From contig CP141729.1 in the NCBI GenBank assembly GCA_035621215.1, forward strand, positions 890,944 to 954,943: a stretch of DNA of 64,000 nt, read 5' to 3'. Origin of the DNA: Oscillospiraceae bacterium MB08-C2-2. Its GTDB lineage: Bacteria > Bacillota > Clostridia > Oscillospirales > Ruminococcaceae. Positions 17,245 through 26,756 of the stretch are shown piece by piece. The notes beneath the pieces were generated by a model that ran no database searches, was not told where the DNA came from, and saw only the letters and a list, made by a program, of their open reading frames with translations. The stretch's first letter is position 1; every line of letters starts with the position of its first letter. A program made the position numbers and the translations under genes.

Positions 17245-19210
17245 CGTGCGTATACTCCCCCGGCTGGCTTGGGGAAGCATTCGGAAAAACATCCCCACCT
17301 ATCTCCCCTACATCTTTGCCACATCCTTCGCAGTGCTTGTCTTTTTCATTTTCAGTGCCATTGCGGCTAATCCTATCATGCAAACAATGCCTCATGCCGG
17401 TTATCTTTCAATGCTGATGCAAATCGGCATGGTGCTTCTGGGCATTATTTTGGTACCCTTCCTATTTTATACCAACAGCTTTCTCATGAAGCGGCGTAAA
17501 AACGAACTGGGGCTTTACAGCATACTGGGGCTGGAAAAACGGCACATCGGCCTTATCGTTGCCGCAGAGACTGTTTTTATCTGTGTTGCTTCGCTTATCT
17601 TGGGCATTTTGATGGCACTGGCTTTTTCTAGGCTGATTTTCCTGCTTCTGCTCAACATAACCGACCTGCCGGTGAATATCACCTTCACCGCTCCTCTCTC
17701 CTGCTATGTGGGAACCGCCGTTTTCTTTGGCTGCGTGTTTCTTCTGAATCTTATCATCAATCTGATTCAGGTATATCGTTCCCGCCCGGCTGATTTGTTC
17801 CAGAGCGCCCGCAAAGGGGAAAAGCCCCCCAAGCGCCTTTGGCCCACGGCTGTGCTGGGGCTGGCCGCACTGGGGACCGGCTATTATCTGGCTGTGGGCT
17901 TTCGCCTCAACAGCGCTTTTCTTTTGATTGTGTTTGCCGCTATCCTTCTAGTGGTAGTTGGCACCTACTGCCTTTTTTCCGCGGGCATTATCATGCTTTT
18001 GCGGGTTCTCAAAGGGAATCGCCGCTTCTATTACAAAAAGAGCAACTTTGTAACGGTATCCGGTATGCTTTACCGGATGCGAAAGAATGCTGCCAGCCTC
18101 TCCAACATCTGCATTTTCAGCACCATGGTGATCATTACATTGATATGCACGGTATCCCTCTTTAAAGGGCTGCCCAGCATTACCAGCTACCGCCACCCGT
18201 ATGATGTGGATATCCGCTTTATCAGCAGCAAAGCAACAGATCGGGAAGCAACGGAGCAAAAACTGCTTTCAGAGGCACAGGCCCAGAATATCACCTTGGC
18301 CGCACCCATTGCTTTTGAGTATATGACCCTCAATGTGGATCAAAAGGGCAGCTCCTTTCAGGAGGTCGCCCAGGGACAAACTGATTACCGGAGTGTCTAC
18401 GCGATGCGTGTTCTCACTCTGGAGGATTACAATCGAATTCATGGCTCCAATGAATCCTTAGAACCGGACGAGGCCTTATTTTTCACCAACGGTGCCGATG
18501 CCGGGCTTAGAGAGATTCAAATAGCCGAAAGGTTTTATCGCATTAAAAGCGAGCTCCCCACTCTGATTTTTGAATCCAAGGAACCTCGGGCGCTGAGCAG
18601 CGATTACTATTTGATTGTTCCAAGCCGGGAAGATCAGCAGTATCTCTACGAGGCTATGAACCGCACCGAGGATCAGTGGATCTATACCGTCCGGTTTAAT
18701 TTGGAAGGCTCGCAGGAAGGCATAGAAGCCTTCACACAGGGTCTTAGCCAATGGATTGGCGATACCCCAGGCTTTTCTGTGCTGAACAGCCGTCTCAATG
18801 ACGAAAGACAGGATCGTGCCTTGTTGGGCGGGCTGCTGTTTTTGGGAATATTCTTCGGCATTATCTTTATGGTCTGCATGATTATGATTATGTACTATAA
18901 GCAGCTATCGGAAGGTTATGAGGATAAAAACAACTTTGATGTGATGCAGCAGGTGGGTATGAGCCAATCAGAGGTTAAAGCCACTATTGGCCGCCAGATT
19001 TTGATTGTGTTTTTTCTGCCGTTGGTAATGGCTCTGCTGCATACCGCTGTGGCACTAGGAGCTGTGGAAACAATGCTCAACACCTTGAATTTGTATAACC
19101 ACAAGCTCATCGTATTCAGCACGATAGGCGTTTCTCTGGCTTTCACTGGTATTTACAGTGTCAGCTACCAGTTGACTGCCAAGGCCTATTATCGTTTGGT
19201 ACGCCGCTGA
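17237..19210 (+). CDS. BceB-like FtsX-domain ABC permease
   Basis: A 657-residue permease of the BceB class: an N-terminal helix, a first FtsX block of four helices (about 55-260, including MKRRKNELGLYSILGLEKR), then a large extracellular domain of about 200 residues (about 320-520) and a second FtsX block of three helices ending at about 650 (NNFDVMQQVGMSQSEVKATI). In this family the large extracellular domain binds the lipid II cycle or peptide target. ATG overlaps the ATPase stop. A terminator follows at 19219. Confidence 0.94.
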   Translation: MHSVRILPRLAWGSIRKNIPTYLPYIFATSFAVLVFFIFSAIAANPIMQTMPHAGYLSMLMQIGMVLLGIILVPFLFYTNSFLMKRRKNELGLYSILGLEKRHIGLIVAAETVFICVASLILGILMALAFSRLIFLLLLNITDLPVNITFTAPLSCYVGTAVFFGCVFLLNLIINLIQVYRSRPADLFQSARKGEKPPKRLWPTAVLGLAALGTGYYLAVGFRLNSAFLLIVFAAILLVVVGTYCLFSAGIIMLLRVLKGNRRFYYKKSNFVTVSGMLYRMRKNAASLSNICIFSTMVIITLICTVSLFKGLPSITSYRHPYDVDIRFISSKATDREATEQKLLSEAQAQNITLAAPIAFEYMTLNVDQKGSSFQEVAQGQTDYRSVYAMRVLTLEDYNRIHGSNESLEPDEALFFTNGADAGLREIQIAERFYRIKSELPTLIFESKEPRALSSDYYLIVPSREDQQYLYEAMNRTEDQWIYTVRFNLEGSQEGIEAFTQGLSQWIGDTPGFSVLNSRLNDERQDRALLGGLLFLGIFFGIIFMVCMIMIMYYKQLSEGYEDKNNFDVMQQVGMSQSEVKATIGRQILIVFFLPLVMALLHTAVALGAVETMLNTLNLYNHKLIVFSTIGVSLAFTGIYSVSYQLTAKAYYRLVRR

Positions 19211-19218
19211 CTGCCATT

Positions 19219-19263
19219 AAAAAGGCCATCCTACGGGAGCAATTCCCATGGGATGGCCTTTTT
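19219..19263 (+). terminator. Intrinsic terminator of the Bce-like module
   Basis: AAAAAGGCCATCC pairs with GGATGGCCTTTTT across a 19-nt loop. Hairpin repeats begin immediately after it. Confidence 0.92.
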
Positions 19264-19545
19264 ATGGTATAATAACCGCAAAGCGTTTATTATACGTTCC
19301 ATCTTTATGCCCGGCCTACGGCCACGGGCAATTATACCATAATGCTTCGCTTTTATGGTATAATAACCGCAAAGCGCTTATTATACTGCCTTATGCGCAG
19401 GGCGATTCGCTCACTGTGTTCGCTGCCGCCCTAGATGCGCAATTAGACCATTCACTGCGTTCATGGTCTAATAACCGCAAAGCGTTTATTATACGTCCCG
19501 TTTTTATGCCCGGCCTGCGGCTGTGGGCAATCATGCCGATCGGGA
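19262..19545 (+). repeat. Dispersed hairpin repeats, second locus
   Basis: Contains two TATGGTATAATAACCGCAAA modules (about 19264 and 19355), a variant with GGTCTAATAACCGCAAAGCG (about 19464), the TGCGCAGGGCGATTCGCTCA arm, and two copies of an ATGCCCGGCCT-C/T-CGG module (19308, 19507). These elements match the 110-bp units at 14211-14540 but in a shuffled order. It lies in the 361-bp gap before the alpha/beta hydrolase gene; I see no ORF of its own here. Confidence 0.85.
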
Positions 19546-19571
19546 AAAGAGATGACAAGGAGCGGAATAGT

Positions 19572-20486
19572 TTGTACACCAACGACTGCACATGGAAAAC
19601 CATGCAAAAATTTCTACCCATACCGGGCAGGTTGACCACAAAAGTTATGCCAACAGAGAGTTTTATCCAGCTCAGCGATGGGAGCCGGATTCATCTGGAT
19701 ACCTATGGGCAAACAGAACCCAAAGCAACCTTTGTTCTATTCCACGGCGTTGGTGGAAATGGGCGCCTGCTCTCCTTTCTGGCCGTGCCCTTACACGCCA
19801 GCGGCTATGAGGTCATCTGCCCTGATTTGCCCCTTTACGGTTACACCCAGTGCACTGGCACTGTTACATATAACTCTTGGGTTACAGCCGGTACAGAAAT
19901 TGCCGAGCATCTTATCAAAAGAGGCAAGCGTGTGTTCCTGTTCGGATTGAGCGCAGGGGGGCTTCTCGCTTATCAAATAGCCTGTAACGTGCCCTCTGTA
20001 TGCGGTGTTTTGGCTACTTGTATCTTAGATCAAAGGCAAAGGGAGATTACCGAAAAGACCTCTTCCCACCCCCTGCTGGTCAAGCTGCTTCCTGCTGCTT
20101 CAATCATCGCTAGAATTTTCCCCAATATTAAAATCCCCATGAAATGGGTTGCCAATATGAAGGCTATTGTCAACAGCCCGGAGCTTGCCCGCTTGCTTAT
20201 GGCGGATAAAAGGGCTTCGGGAGCATGGGTTTCGCTGGCCTTTTTGAATACAATGCTCAACCCGGAAATCATACAAGAACCGGAGCAGTTCTCTTTACCC
20301 TTTGCTCTCTTGCATCCGCAGGAGGACCGCTGGACCGATTTATCCCTAAGCAAGCTATTTTATGATAAGCTGGCAGGTGAAAAAGAACTGCACATTTTAA
20401 AAGAAGCGGGGCACTTTCCCATTGAAGAGGCCGGTTGGAAGCTTCTGGTGGAAAACAGTATCCGCTTTATTGAAAAATACCGTTAA
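19572..20486 (+). CDS. Alpha/beta hydrolase
   Basis: A 304-residue alpha/beta-fold hydrolase. Oxyanion strand VLFHGVGGNG near residue 60, nucleophile elbow GLSAGG (Ser near 120), acid HPQEDRWTD near 255 and His in EAGHFPIEE near 282, so the Ser-Asp-His triad is complete. Substrate unknown; lysophospholipase or esterase are possible. No signal peptide. I chose the TTG at 19572 because AAGGAG ends 9 nt before it; ATG codons at 19602 and 19647 (MPTESF) are alternatives without a site. The longer frame upstream runs through repeats and is not coding. Confidence 0.87.
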   Translation: MYTNDCTWKTMQKFLPIPGRLTTKVMPTESFIQLSDGSRIHLDTYGQTEPKATFVLFHGVGGNGRLLSFLAVPLHASGYEVICPDLPLYGYTQCTGTVTYNSWVTAGTEIAEHLIKRGKRVFLFGLSAGGLLAYQIACNVPSVCGVLATCILDQRQREITEKTSSHPLLVKLLPAASIIARIFPNIKIPMKWVANMKAIVNSPELARLLMADKRASGAWVSLAFLNTMLNPEIIQEPEQFSLPFALLHPQEDRWTDLSLSKLFYDKLAGEKELHILKEAGHFPIEEAGWKLLVENSIRFIEKYR

Positions 20487-20507
20487 ACTTATAACAGTCA
20501 GGGTACG

Positions 20508-20549
20508 AAAAGGCCCCCTGGTGTTCGGATGAACACCATGGGGCCTTTT
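20508..20549. terminator. Bidirectional intrinsic terminator
   Basis: AAAAGGCCCC(C)TGGTGTTC pairs with GAACACCATGGGGCCTTTT around a GGAT loop, between convergent genes. Confidence 0.92.
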
Positions 20550-20559
20550 GAAATATGTC

Positions 20560-21939
20560 TTAGGCTTTTTTGATTTTTTTATCGCCAATGGAAAGCAATA
20601 GGTTGAGCAGGATACCGAAAATTGCAGCACCTGCAACCGCAGGAATGCCCATTCCGAAGAAGTTAATGGTTCCGCCAAAGGTATAGTGAATACCAAGGCC
20701 AAGCACCATTACACTGGCAATAACCGCAATGTTCTTGGAGGAGAACATATCGCACTTCTTATCAATCAGAATAGCAACACCCTGTGCGGCAATGGCACCA
20801 AACAGGTATATTTCCAGCCCACCGATAACAGCCAGAGGAATGCCGTAAATCACACGGATAAGAGGGGTAAAGCAAGCCATAACCATAGCCATGATGGCAG
20901 AAACCATCAATACAGGCACGCTGAACACCCGGGTAATCGCCATGGTGCTGATGTTTTCACCGTAGTTTGTGCCAGCAGGGCCACCAATAACACCGGCAAC
21001 CATATCGCACAAGCCGTCACCGATCAGGTTCTTATCCAGCATGGAAACCATGTCGTATTTTTTCTTTACGCCTTTTTCCTTCGCCACATCGTTCACATAA
21101 ATATCAAGCTGGTATACATGAGCGGTGGATTCCGGGATGGTGGCAATGGCGATGGGCATAATGGCCGCAACAGCTGCCCAAGATACTTTGGGAAAAGAGA
21201 AGGCAGGCAAAGCGAAGAAGGAACCGTCTCCCATTTTCCAGGTAGAGGCTGCCAGCGCTTCTGGAGGCAGAGCACGGAAAAGATTGTAGCCCTCGCCGCC
21301 AATCATATAAAGGGCTACTGCTACCAGGCACCCAACTCCCGCACCGAGCAGCAGAGGGAGCTGCCCCAGAAAGCCTTTAAGGTATCGGGAAAACAGCACA
21401 GTGGAAAAAAAGGTCGCGAGAGAAACCAGCCAAACCAATTGGCTCTGTTCTCCGGCAGGAGCCGCATCCGCCAGCGCATTGCCGGCAAGGGTAAGGCCGA
21501 TAATCATAGCGACAGGACCGGTTACACAAGGAGGCAAAATGCTTTCTACTGCATCACGGCCCGCCCAGCGGACCAAAAGGCCGGCTGCAACCGATACAAG
21601 GCCGGACATGATAATGCCGAACTGCGCAATCCTTATTGCCTCAGTGGGCAAAATCCCGTTGGTGGTTGCAAACCCCTCAGCAGCTACCAGACCCGAAATG
21701 GCGGAAAGATAAGCAAAGCTAGAGCCATAATACAGGGGCAGCTTCTTTCCTGTGATGAAAGCAAAGCAAAGGGTGGCAAGGCCGCTTGCAAAAATGGTGG
21801 TGGAAACCTGGAACCCCGTAATCAGTGCCACGGTGATGGTCGCGGGGAACATTACAACCACCTGCTGCAGTGCATACAGCAGGAGCTTCCCTGCGGGCGG
21901 CCTTTCGTCGGGTAGATAGCCAATTTTTTGCTTGTTCAT
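20560..21939 (-). CDS. uraA: Uracil/xanthine permease, NCS2 family
   Basis: A 459-residue nucleobase:cation symporter with 12-14 hydrophobic segments. The conserved helix-10 motif reads GTNYGENISTMAITRVFSVP, of the uracil-permease type rather than the QNPGV form of xanthine/urate carriers, so uracil is the best guess. N terminus MNKQKIGYLPDERPP and ALQQVVVMFPATITVALITG fit the family. ATG with AAGGAG 10 nt upstream. Transcribed behind a long structured leader (21940-22256) from a promoter at 22263-22291. No pyr genes nearby. Confidence 0.93.
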   Translation of the reverse strand: MNKQKIGYLPDERPPAGKLLLYALQQVVVMFPATITVALITGFQVSTTIFASGLATLCFAFITGKKLPLYYGSSFAYLSAISGLVAAEGFATTNGILPTEAIRIAQFGIIMSGLVSVAAGLLVRWAGRDAVESILPPCVTGPVAMIIGLTLAGNALADAAPAGEQSQLVWLVSLATFFSTVLFSRYLKGFLGQLPLLLGAGVGCLVAVALYMIGGEGYNLFRALPPEALAASTWKMGDGSFFALPAFSFPKVSWAAVAAIMPIAIATIPESTAHVYQLDIYVNDVAKEKGVKKKYDMVSMLDKNLIGDGLCDMVAGVIGGPAGTNYGENISTMAITRVFSVPVLMVSAIMAMVMACFTPLIRVIYGIPLAVIGGLEIYLFGAIAAQGVAILIDKKCDMFSSKNIAVIASVMVLGLGIHYTFGGTINFFGMGIPAVAGAAIFGILLNLLLSIGDKKIKKA

Positions 21940-22256
21940 TTGTTTGCAACTCCTTGTAATTTTTTGATTCTATTTTAATCAATCGCCTTAAAAGCAGGCT
22001 TCTGCTCTTGAAGGTGCAGGCAAGGCCTGCCGATGCCCTCAAAGGCATCCGGTTGTATATAGGCTCAAACTTAATTCACACTCTTTTCCGCAGGCATACA
22101 GAGAGCTTCTCACTGCCGCAATGCGTCATAATCTTGTTTATGAAGGCTTCCAAAAGGGCTTGCGTAAAGCCGGCAAGTTCCGCTTGATACCCTCAAAAAG
22201 CGTTTGGATACACTGCGTGCCTTGCCGGCGTGGCTATACCGGATAAAAATTTTATC
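21940..22256 (-). ncRNA. Structured 5' leader of the uracil/xanthine permease gene, class unknown
   Basis: About 317 nt between the predicted start point and uraA. Hairpins on the minus strand include an early GGATAAAA/TTTTATCC, a large GCCGGCAAG/CTTGCCGGC closing stem (arms near 22169 and 22222) enclosing a CGCTT/AAGCG hairpin, GGCTT/AAGCC, GATGCC/GGGCATC and GGCAGGC/GCCTGC. I could not match it to PyrR, purine, c-di-GMP or T-box consensus. A regulatory RNA is plausible but unproven. Confidence 0.5.
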
Positions 22257-22262
22257 CTTAAT

Positions 22263-22291
22263 ACTATAAAGCATATTTTGCACTTTGTCCA
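22263..22291 (-). promoter_or_regulatory. Sigma-A promoter for uraA
   Basis: Minus strand: -35 TGGACA (22291-22286), 17-bp spacer, -10 TATAGT (22268-22263). Confidence 0.65.
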
Positions 22292-22387
22292 GAAAAACTT
22301 GCAAAATTCGCCGATTTTTTTTGCAGACCAATGTTGCCCCCTTTTAACTAAAACGGAAGGCTACTCATTGGTGCCTCTTTTTTCTAT

Positions 22388-24049
22388 CTAGGAAACTCTG
22401 TTTCTGCCATTGTTTTTTGCTCTGTAAAGTGAATCATCGGCTCTTTTAATCCAGCTGTCTATAGCTTCACCATACAGCTTTTCGGCTACGCCGATACTGA
22501 CAGTTACCTTCTGGGTATACTGAAAATTGTGCTCATCGATTGTCTTTCGAATGCTTTCTGCATATTTCGTGGCCTGTGCAAAGTCCGCCTCATACGTGAC
22601 AACGATGAATTCCTCTCCTCCCCAACGGATCAGCTCATCCTGATGCCGTATGGTTCTGGCCATAAGTACAGAAAGCTCTTTCAGCACCGCATCCCCCATG
22701 TTGTGACCAAAGGTGTCGTTCACATCCTTAAAGTGGTCAATATCGATCAGCAAAAGCGAAAGATTTTGTGTATTCTCTTCCAGTGCCGATATTTTACTGA
22801 TAATCACCTTTTCAAAATAATTGCGGTTGAAAAGACCGGTTAACGGATCGGTGGTTGCCTCGTTTTTAAGCCTTTGAACCATCTTTTTATTTTCATTCAG
22901 CTCGTTGAAAATAACAATTGTCAGGCTAGCGGCCTCCGTGGCCCAAAGCAGATAAATCGAATTGGCCGTTATCAGATTCCATGGTACAGCACCAAAAAGG
23001 CCCAAAATATAGGCTCCTGTTGCCATAAAGGTAAGCACCACCATGGCAAAGAAATATTGGGGGAGTTTTTTTGTATTGCTTTTAGAGGCATAAATCGAAA
23101 GCATAAAACCAATTGTGCAAACAACCAGAAGGAAGAGCGTGACGATATCTGAAAAGGCAGATATTCTGATAAAATTAACCGCACAAATAAAGACGATATG
23201 CATGCCGATCAAGATTCTGTAAATCCTGGCAGGCCAGCCGGGCAGCTTTGTTCGAATGCCAAAATAATTGTAGTTGATATACATGGCAGCCATGCTGGTC
23301 ATAAAGCCCCACACATATGCCGCAAGGAAATCGTTAAATCCAATCACCAGTTTTTGCAGGCCGGAATCCTGAATGAGTGCAAAAATCATAATCAGCAGCA
23401 GGAGCGCATGGGTGGAATAGCCGCTGTTACCATCAAAGCGATAAAGAACCAGATTCATAAAAAAGACAACGGCTATAACCGCTATGCATCCAGTGCGATA
23501 AATAAGCAAGCGGTTCTGGCTCAGAAAAAAGGCCTGCTTGTTAGCGCTGCGTAAAGCCATGTGATAATTTGTGCGCAAATCGCCCACTCTTAGGTATAAA
23601 AGCTCCGCCTCTGCCGGCATCTCGGCATAAGAATAAATGTGGTTATTCCCTATGGGAATTGCCACAGCTCTTTTGTTTGATAGAGAAAATGCCTCTTTTA
23701 TTTCCAGAAACTCGTTTGTTAAAAAAATTGCGTTTTCTTTGGAGGGGCGGCTCTCTGCAAAGGTAATTTTCACCCAAGTAGAATCATAGTCAGGATTGAT
23801 CCTCTTTCTTTCGGGAGAAAACCACACCGGATCAGCCTGTAGAATCTGGCTGATGTCCATATTGGATTGCCCCAGAAAAAATTCCACATTGGTTATTTCC
23901 TGTGAAGACGCTTCTATAGGAAATCCACTGTGCGCCTTGTGAAAATAACCCCCAATTTGCCAAACAGCATTGATCACCACTACAAACACAATGACCTGAA
24001 AGAATTTAATTTTAAATCTTTGTTTTTCCATGCTTGTCTCACTCGCCAT
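22388..24049 (-). CDS. Membrane diguanylate cyclase (7TM-type sensor + GGDEF)
   Basis: A 553-residue protein. Order: transmembrane helix (about 14-33), an extracellular region to about 175, seven or eight transmembrane helices (about 180-375), a short coiled linker (ELNENKKMVQRLKNEATTDP) and a GGDEF domain (about 395-550). The catalytic loop is RWGGEEFIV and the metal motif DIDHFKDVNDTFGHNMGD, so it should make c-di-GMP. An RxxD inhibitory site is not evident. The layout is like 7TMR-DISM cyclases. The start could also be the internal ATG at 24031 (MEKQRFK), which has a GAGTGAG site. A c-di-GMP-I riboswitch occurs at 62360. Confidence 0.93.
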   Translation of the reverse strand: MASETSMEKQRFKIKFFQVIVFVVVINAVWQIGGYFHKAHSGFPIEASSQEITNVEFFLGQSNMDISQILQADPVWFSPERKRINPDYDSTWVKITFAESRPSKENAIFLTNEFLEIKEAFSLSNKRAVAIPIGNNHIYSYAEMPAEAELLYLRVGDLRTNYHMALRSANKQAFFLSQNRLLIYRTGCIAVIAVVFFMNLVLYRFDGNSGYSTHALLLLIMIFALIQDSGLQKLVIGFNDFLAAYVWGFMTSMAAMYINYNYFGIRTKLPGWPARIYRILIGMHIVFICAVNFIRISAFSDIVTLFLLVVCTIGFMLSIYASKSNTKKLPQYFFAMVVLTFMATGAYILGLFGAVPWNLITANSIYLLWATEAASLTIVIFNELNENKKMVQRLKNEATTDPLTGLFNRNYFEKVIISKISALEENTQNLSLLLIDIDHFKDVNDTFGHNMGDAVLKELSVLMARTIRHQDELIRWGGEEFIVVTYEADFAQATKYAESIRKTIDEHNFQYTQKVTVSIGVAEKLYGEAIDSWIKRADDSLYRAKNNGRNRVS

Positions 24050-24405
24050 TATGTAATTTCAGAGGTAAAACACTATGCAGTAAGTTCTATGCATCGCAAG
24101 CAGTCTCAAGATTGCATATATTTTAAATCAAAGGCACTTTTTCTAACCTTAATAAAATTATATACTCACCACTTTGTATTTATTGGAATTTCTAACTTTA
24201 TAATATACCATATTTCTCAGCAAAAAGGAATATCATACCCTTTTATATACCTTTTTATCTTAGGAATAATGGAAAACCATTTTAAGATTTTAGCTTGAAC
24301 CAGCGTCATCCCTCTCAGAATAAAACGATGCTTTCAAAAATACAGGAGCCACAGTTTTTAAATACTGCAGCCCCTGTATTTTTGATATATGTGAAAATTT
24401 CGAGT
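24050..24405. other. AT-rich intergenic region
   Basis: 356 bp between two minus-strand genes. Apart from the terminator at 24336-24383 and likely promoter AT tracts for the cyclase gene, I see no gene or RNA in it. Confidence 0.5.
24336..24383. terminator. Intrinsic terminator after the DapB-like dehydrogenase
   Basis: AAAAATACAGG pairs with CCTGTATTTTT; on the minus strand the stem ends in a T tract downstream of the gene's stop at 24406. Confidence 0.85.
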
Positions 24406-25440
24406 CTATTCTACACTCAAGTGCATAGGGTAGGAAAGGTATTCCACCGGCTCCAGCTTTTCAGCCGTGATATAGCCCGCAGGGGCATTGAGAATGGTGG
24501 GGATACGGTTGACAATGGTAGCGCAGGTATGCTCAACTGTAGCGGGCTTGGTGACAAAGAAGGTTGTATCCGGCTCACCAATGATTTTCCAGTCGCACAT
24601 ATCACCATCATCGGGGCCGTATACCTTGCCAATGCACTGGGTTTCGATTACAGGCCCTTGGAAGGTTTCGGTGGTCACCACGGCGCTCATGCCGATGCAT
24701 TCTCCCTTGGGGATGGTGCGGCCCAATGTCTCGGAATACAAATCCTTATCATAAAAATAGGGCACACATTTTTGGGTTTGGGATTTGATGGTCCAGCCCA
24801 TTTTGTTGCAGAGAGCTTCGTTGGAATTCCAGACATAGGCAGGCTCCAAGGTAACAGGGTGGGCAATCTTTTCTTCAAACTCATCCGCGGTCATACCGGC
24901 TCCATGGGCCTCAGCCAAAGCCAAACCATAGTCTTCCACATTGTAGCTGACAGCGCCTTCAATGCGGTCAATACGGTGAACACCACCGGCCACACAGCCA
25001 ATCATATTGACCCAGTATATATCCTGCATACCGGAGCCAACAATGGTGCAGTTGTTTTGCTTGGCCAGTTTATCCAGCTTGTTGGTGATGGCGGAAGCGG
25101 TAGTCCAAGGATAGATCGCCTCTTCACAGGTGGTCACCACATTGATTCCCCGGCTGACACAGCGCTCAAAATGGGGATATACATCATCCATAAAGCTGAA
25201 CAAGGTGAGAATTGCAATATCCGCATCGCAGCTATCCAGCACTGCATCAGCATCGTTGCTGATCTTTACGCCAAGCTTTACACCCAGCTCTGCATAGTCA
25301 CCAATATCCATCCCCACAACCTCGGGGTTCACATCGATAGCGCCCACAATTTCTGCGCCCTTTTCATACAAATAGCGCAGCGTGTATTTGGACATTTTGC
25401 CGCAGCCATATTGTACCACTCGAATCTTTTCGCAATTCAT
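24406..25440 (-). CDS. DapB-like NAD(P)-dependent dehydrogenase, MerR-controlled
   Basis: A 344-residue oxidoreductase with an N-terminal Rossmann fold ([18 protein letters not shown]) and the layout of the dihydrodipicolinate reductase superfamily. Length and central motifs ([29 protein letters not shown]) resemble 2,4-diaminopentanoate dehydrogenase-like proteins of amino-acid fermenters, which deaminate a diamino acid. No ornithine-pathway genes are adjacent, so the substrate is open. Start at 25440 (MNCEKIRV) has an AGAGGG site; an earlier ATG lacks one. A MerR-type promoter with 19-bp spacer is just upstream and a MerR gene precedes it. Confidence 0.72.
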   Translation of the reverse strand: MNCEKIRVVQYGCGKMSKYTLRYLYEKGAEIVGAIDVNPEVVGMDIGDYAELGVKLGVKISNDADAVLDSCDADIAILTLFSFMDDVYPHFERCVSRGINVVTTCEEAIYPWTTASAITNKLDKLAKQNNCTIVGSGMQDIYWVNMIGCVAGGVHRIDRIEGAVSYNVEDYGLALAEAHGAGMTADEFEEKIAHPVTLEPAYVWNSNEALCNKMGWTIKSQTQKCVPYFYDKDLYSETLGRTIPKGECIGMSAVVTTETFQGPVIETQCIGKVYGPDDGDMCDWKIIGEPDTTFFVTKPATVEHTCATIVNRIPTILNAPAGYITAEKLEPVEYLSYPMHLSVE

Positions 25441-25499
25441 TTCTGCAACCCTCTTTCTGTGATTCATATTTTCAGGATGTAAATCCTCCTGCTACTATC

Positions 25500-25530
25500 A
25501 TTGTAAGGGTTATTGTTACTATAATGTCAA
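25500..25530 (-). promoter_or_regulatory. MerR-type promoter with 19-bp spacer
   Basis: Minus strand: -35 TTGACA (25530-25525), 19-bp spacer containing a GTAAC...CTTAC partial dyad, -10 TACAAT (25505-25500). An overlong spacer is the hallmark of promoters that MerR proteins untwist to activate. It lies between the MerR gene and the dehydrogenase gene. Confidence 0.78.
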
Positions 25531-25555
25531 TCTCTTGATTGATAAAAAACAAACA

Positions 25556-26398
25556 CTATCCTTTGTTGAATTTGATGGGTATTTGCAGCTTGAGAAACAT
25601 TCCCCGTTCACCGCTTCCCATCAAAGGCAGCTCCGCCACCGTTTCGCAAAGATAGTCCCCGCAAATAGTGTAACCACAAATTGCCGTTTCTTCCAACAGC
25701 TTGCGGGCATATTCCTTTTCCTTATAGAAATTATCGCAGTAAATGCACAGATAATTTCCCGAAGGCTGCACCGTGATAAAATCCTCCGAAACATATTCCC
25801 GGTCTACAAAAACAAAAACCTCAGTGGAATAAAAGCGGCCCGCCAGCAGGTTTTCCTTGCGCAAAATGGTTCCGGCATTGCAGTAATAGATTTGGGGTAG
25901 CTGATCCTGCGCCAATCGGCTGCGCAGCTCCCGCAGAATTTGCTCGTAGGCTTCTATTCCCTGATCGTAAAAATTATATTTGGTATCCACGCAGTACATC
26001 TGCCGTTTGCCGATGTATTCCAGCACAATGGTTCCATCGGGAGGGGCGGCATGGTAGCGCTCATAGCTTTCCAGTGTACGCTCAACGGCACGGCGCTGCA
26101 TTTTCAGCTCCTTGATCTGCTGATCAATCTGGCTGTGCTTCTGCTGGAGAATCCCTTCCAGATACCCGGATTCTCCGCTTTCAAGCTGAGCCTTGATATC
26201 CCGCAGATTCATGCCGAGGGATTTCATATACTGGATGATATCCAAAACAGCGCTTTGCTTGATGTTGTAGTAGCGATAACCATTATCCTCTCCCCGCATA
26301 CCGGGGCTGAGCAAACCTTCCCGGTCATAAAGCCTGAGTGTCTGCTCGGAAACCTGATTCAGCTTTGCCATTTGTCCTATAGTCAGCCATTGCATCAA
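25556..26398 (-). CDS. MerR-family regulator with C-terminal effector-binding domain
   Basis: A 280-residue regulator. The N-terminal winged helix reads WLTIGQMAKLNQVSEQTLRLYDREGLL with the MerR 'RYY' region GYRYYNIKQ; a coiled coil follows at about 80-120; the C-terminal 150 residues look like a GyrI/BmrR-type ligand pocket (ERTLESYERYHAAPPDGTIVLEYIGKR onward). BmrR-type proteins bind hydrophobic cations. No metal-binding Cys pattern. It precedes the DapB-like dehydrogenase by 115 bp with a 19-bp-spacer promoter between, so that gene is its probable target. Confidence 0.9.
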   Translation of the reverse strand: MMQWLTIGQMAKLNQVSEQTLRLYDREGLLSPGMRGEDNGYRYYNIKQSAVLDIIQYMKSLGMNLRDIKAQLESGESGYLEGILQQKHSQIDQQIKELKMQRRAVERTLESYERYHAAPPDGTIVLEYIGKRQMYCVDTKYNFYDQGIEAYEQILRELRSRLAQDQLPQIYYCNAGTILRKENLLAGRFYSTEVFVFVDREYVSEDFITVQPSGNYLCIYCDNFYKEKEYARKLLEETAICGYTICGDYLCETVAELPLMGSGERGMFLKLQIPIKFNKG

Positions 26399-26577
26399 AC
26401 CACCTCCTGCCTTTCAGTATATTAAAAGCTTATAGCAAGGTCAATGTTTTCAGACTGCAAAAACAAAGTTTTACTGCAAAAAACATAAATACTTCTCTCA
26501 TTTCGTTTGGCACTGCCGAACTCTCTTTTTGCATAAACAGCCTGTCTCTGCAAATACTGGTGATGAGGTGATAAATT

Positions 26578-26730
26578 ATGGCAAAGAACAGCCAGCTGGA
26601 CCCTAAAAATGTTCGCAAGCAAAAGGCCAAGGGCGGCCCCACATTTGCTGAAAGCGCCCTTGATGGAGAGGGCCGCAACACTAAAAAGCAATCCGCCAGC
26701 CGCCATAAACCCGGAGACGATAAAAAATAA
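26578..26730 (+). CDS. Small basic protein (50 aa), unknown
   Basis: Fifty codons starting MAKNSQLDPKNVRKQKAKGG and ending KPGDDKK. Very hydrophilic, rich in Lys, Arg, Gly and Asn, no hydrophobic segment, so probably cytoplasmic and unstructured. GAGGTGA lies 5 nt before the ATG. The composition and size recall small acid-soluble spore proteins, but I cannot match it to a named SASP family. Followed 26 nt later by another small gene in the same direction. Confidence 0.65.
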   Translation: MAKNSQLDPKNVRKQKAKGGPTFAESALDGEGRNTKKQSASRHKPGDDKK

Positions 26731-26756
26731 GCTCGCTGCTATAGGGAGAAACGAAA

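Noticed and set aside
21940-22256. c-di-GMP riboswitch in the uraA leader
   Set aside because: A TACGCAAGCC segment recalls GEMM-I, but the GGGCAAACC and GGGACGCAAAGCC blocks are absent, unlike the clear aptamer at 62360.
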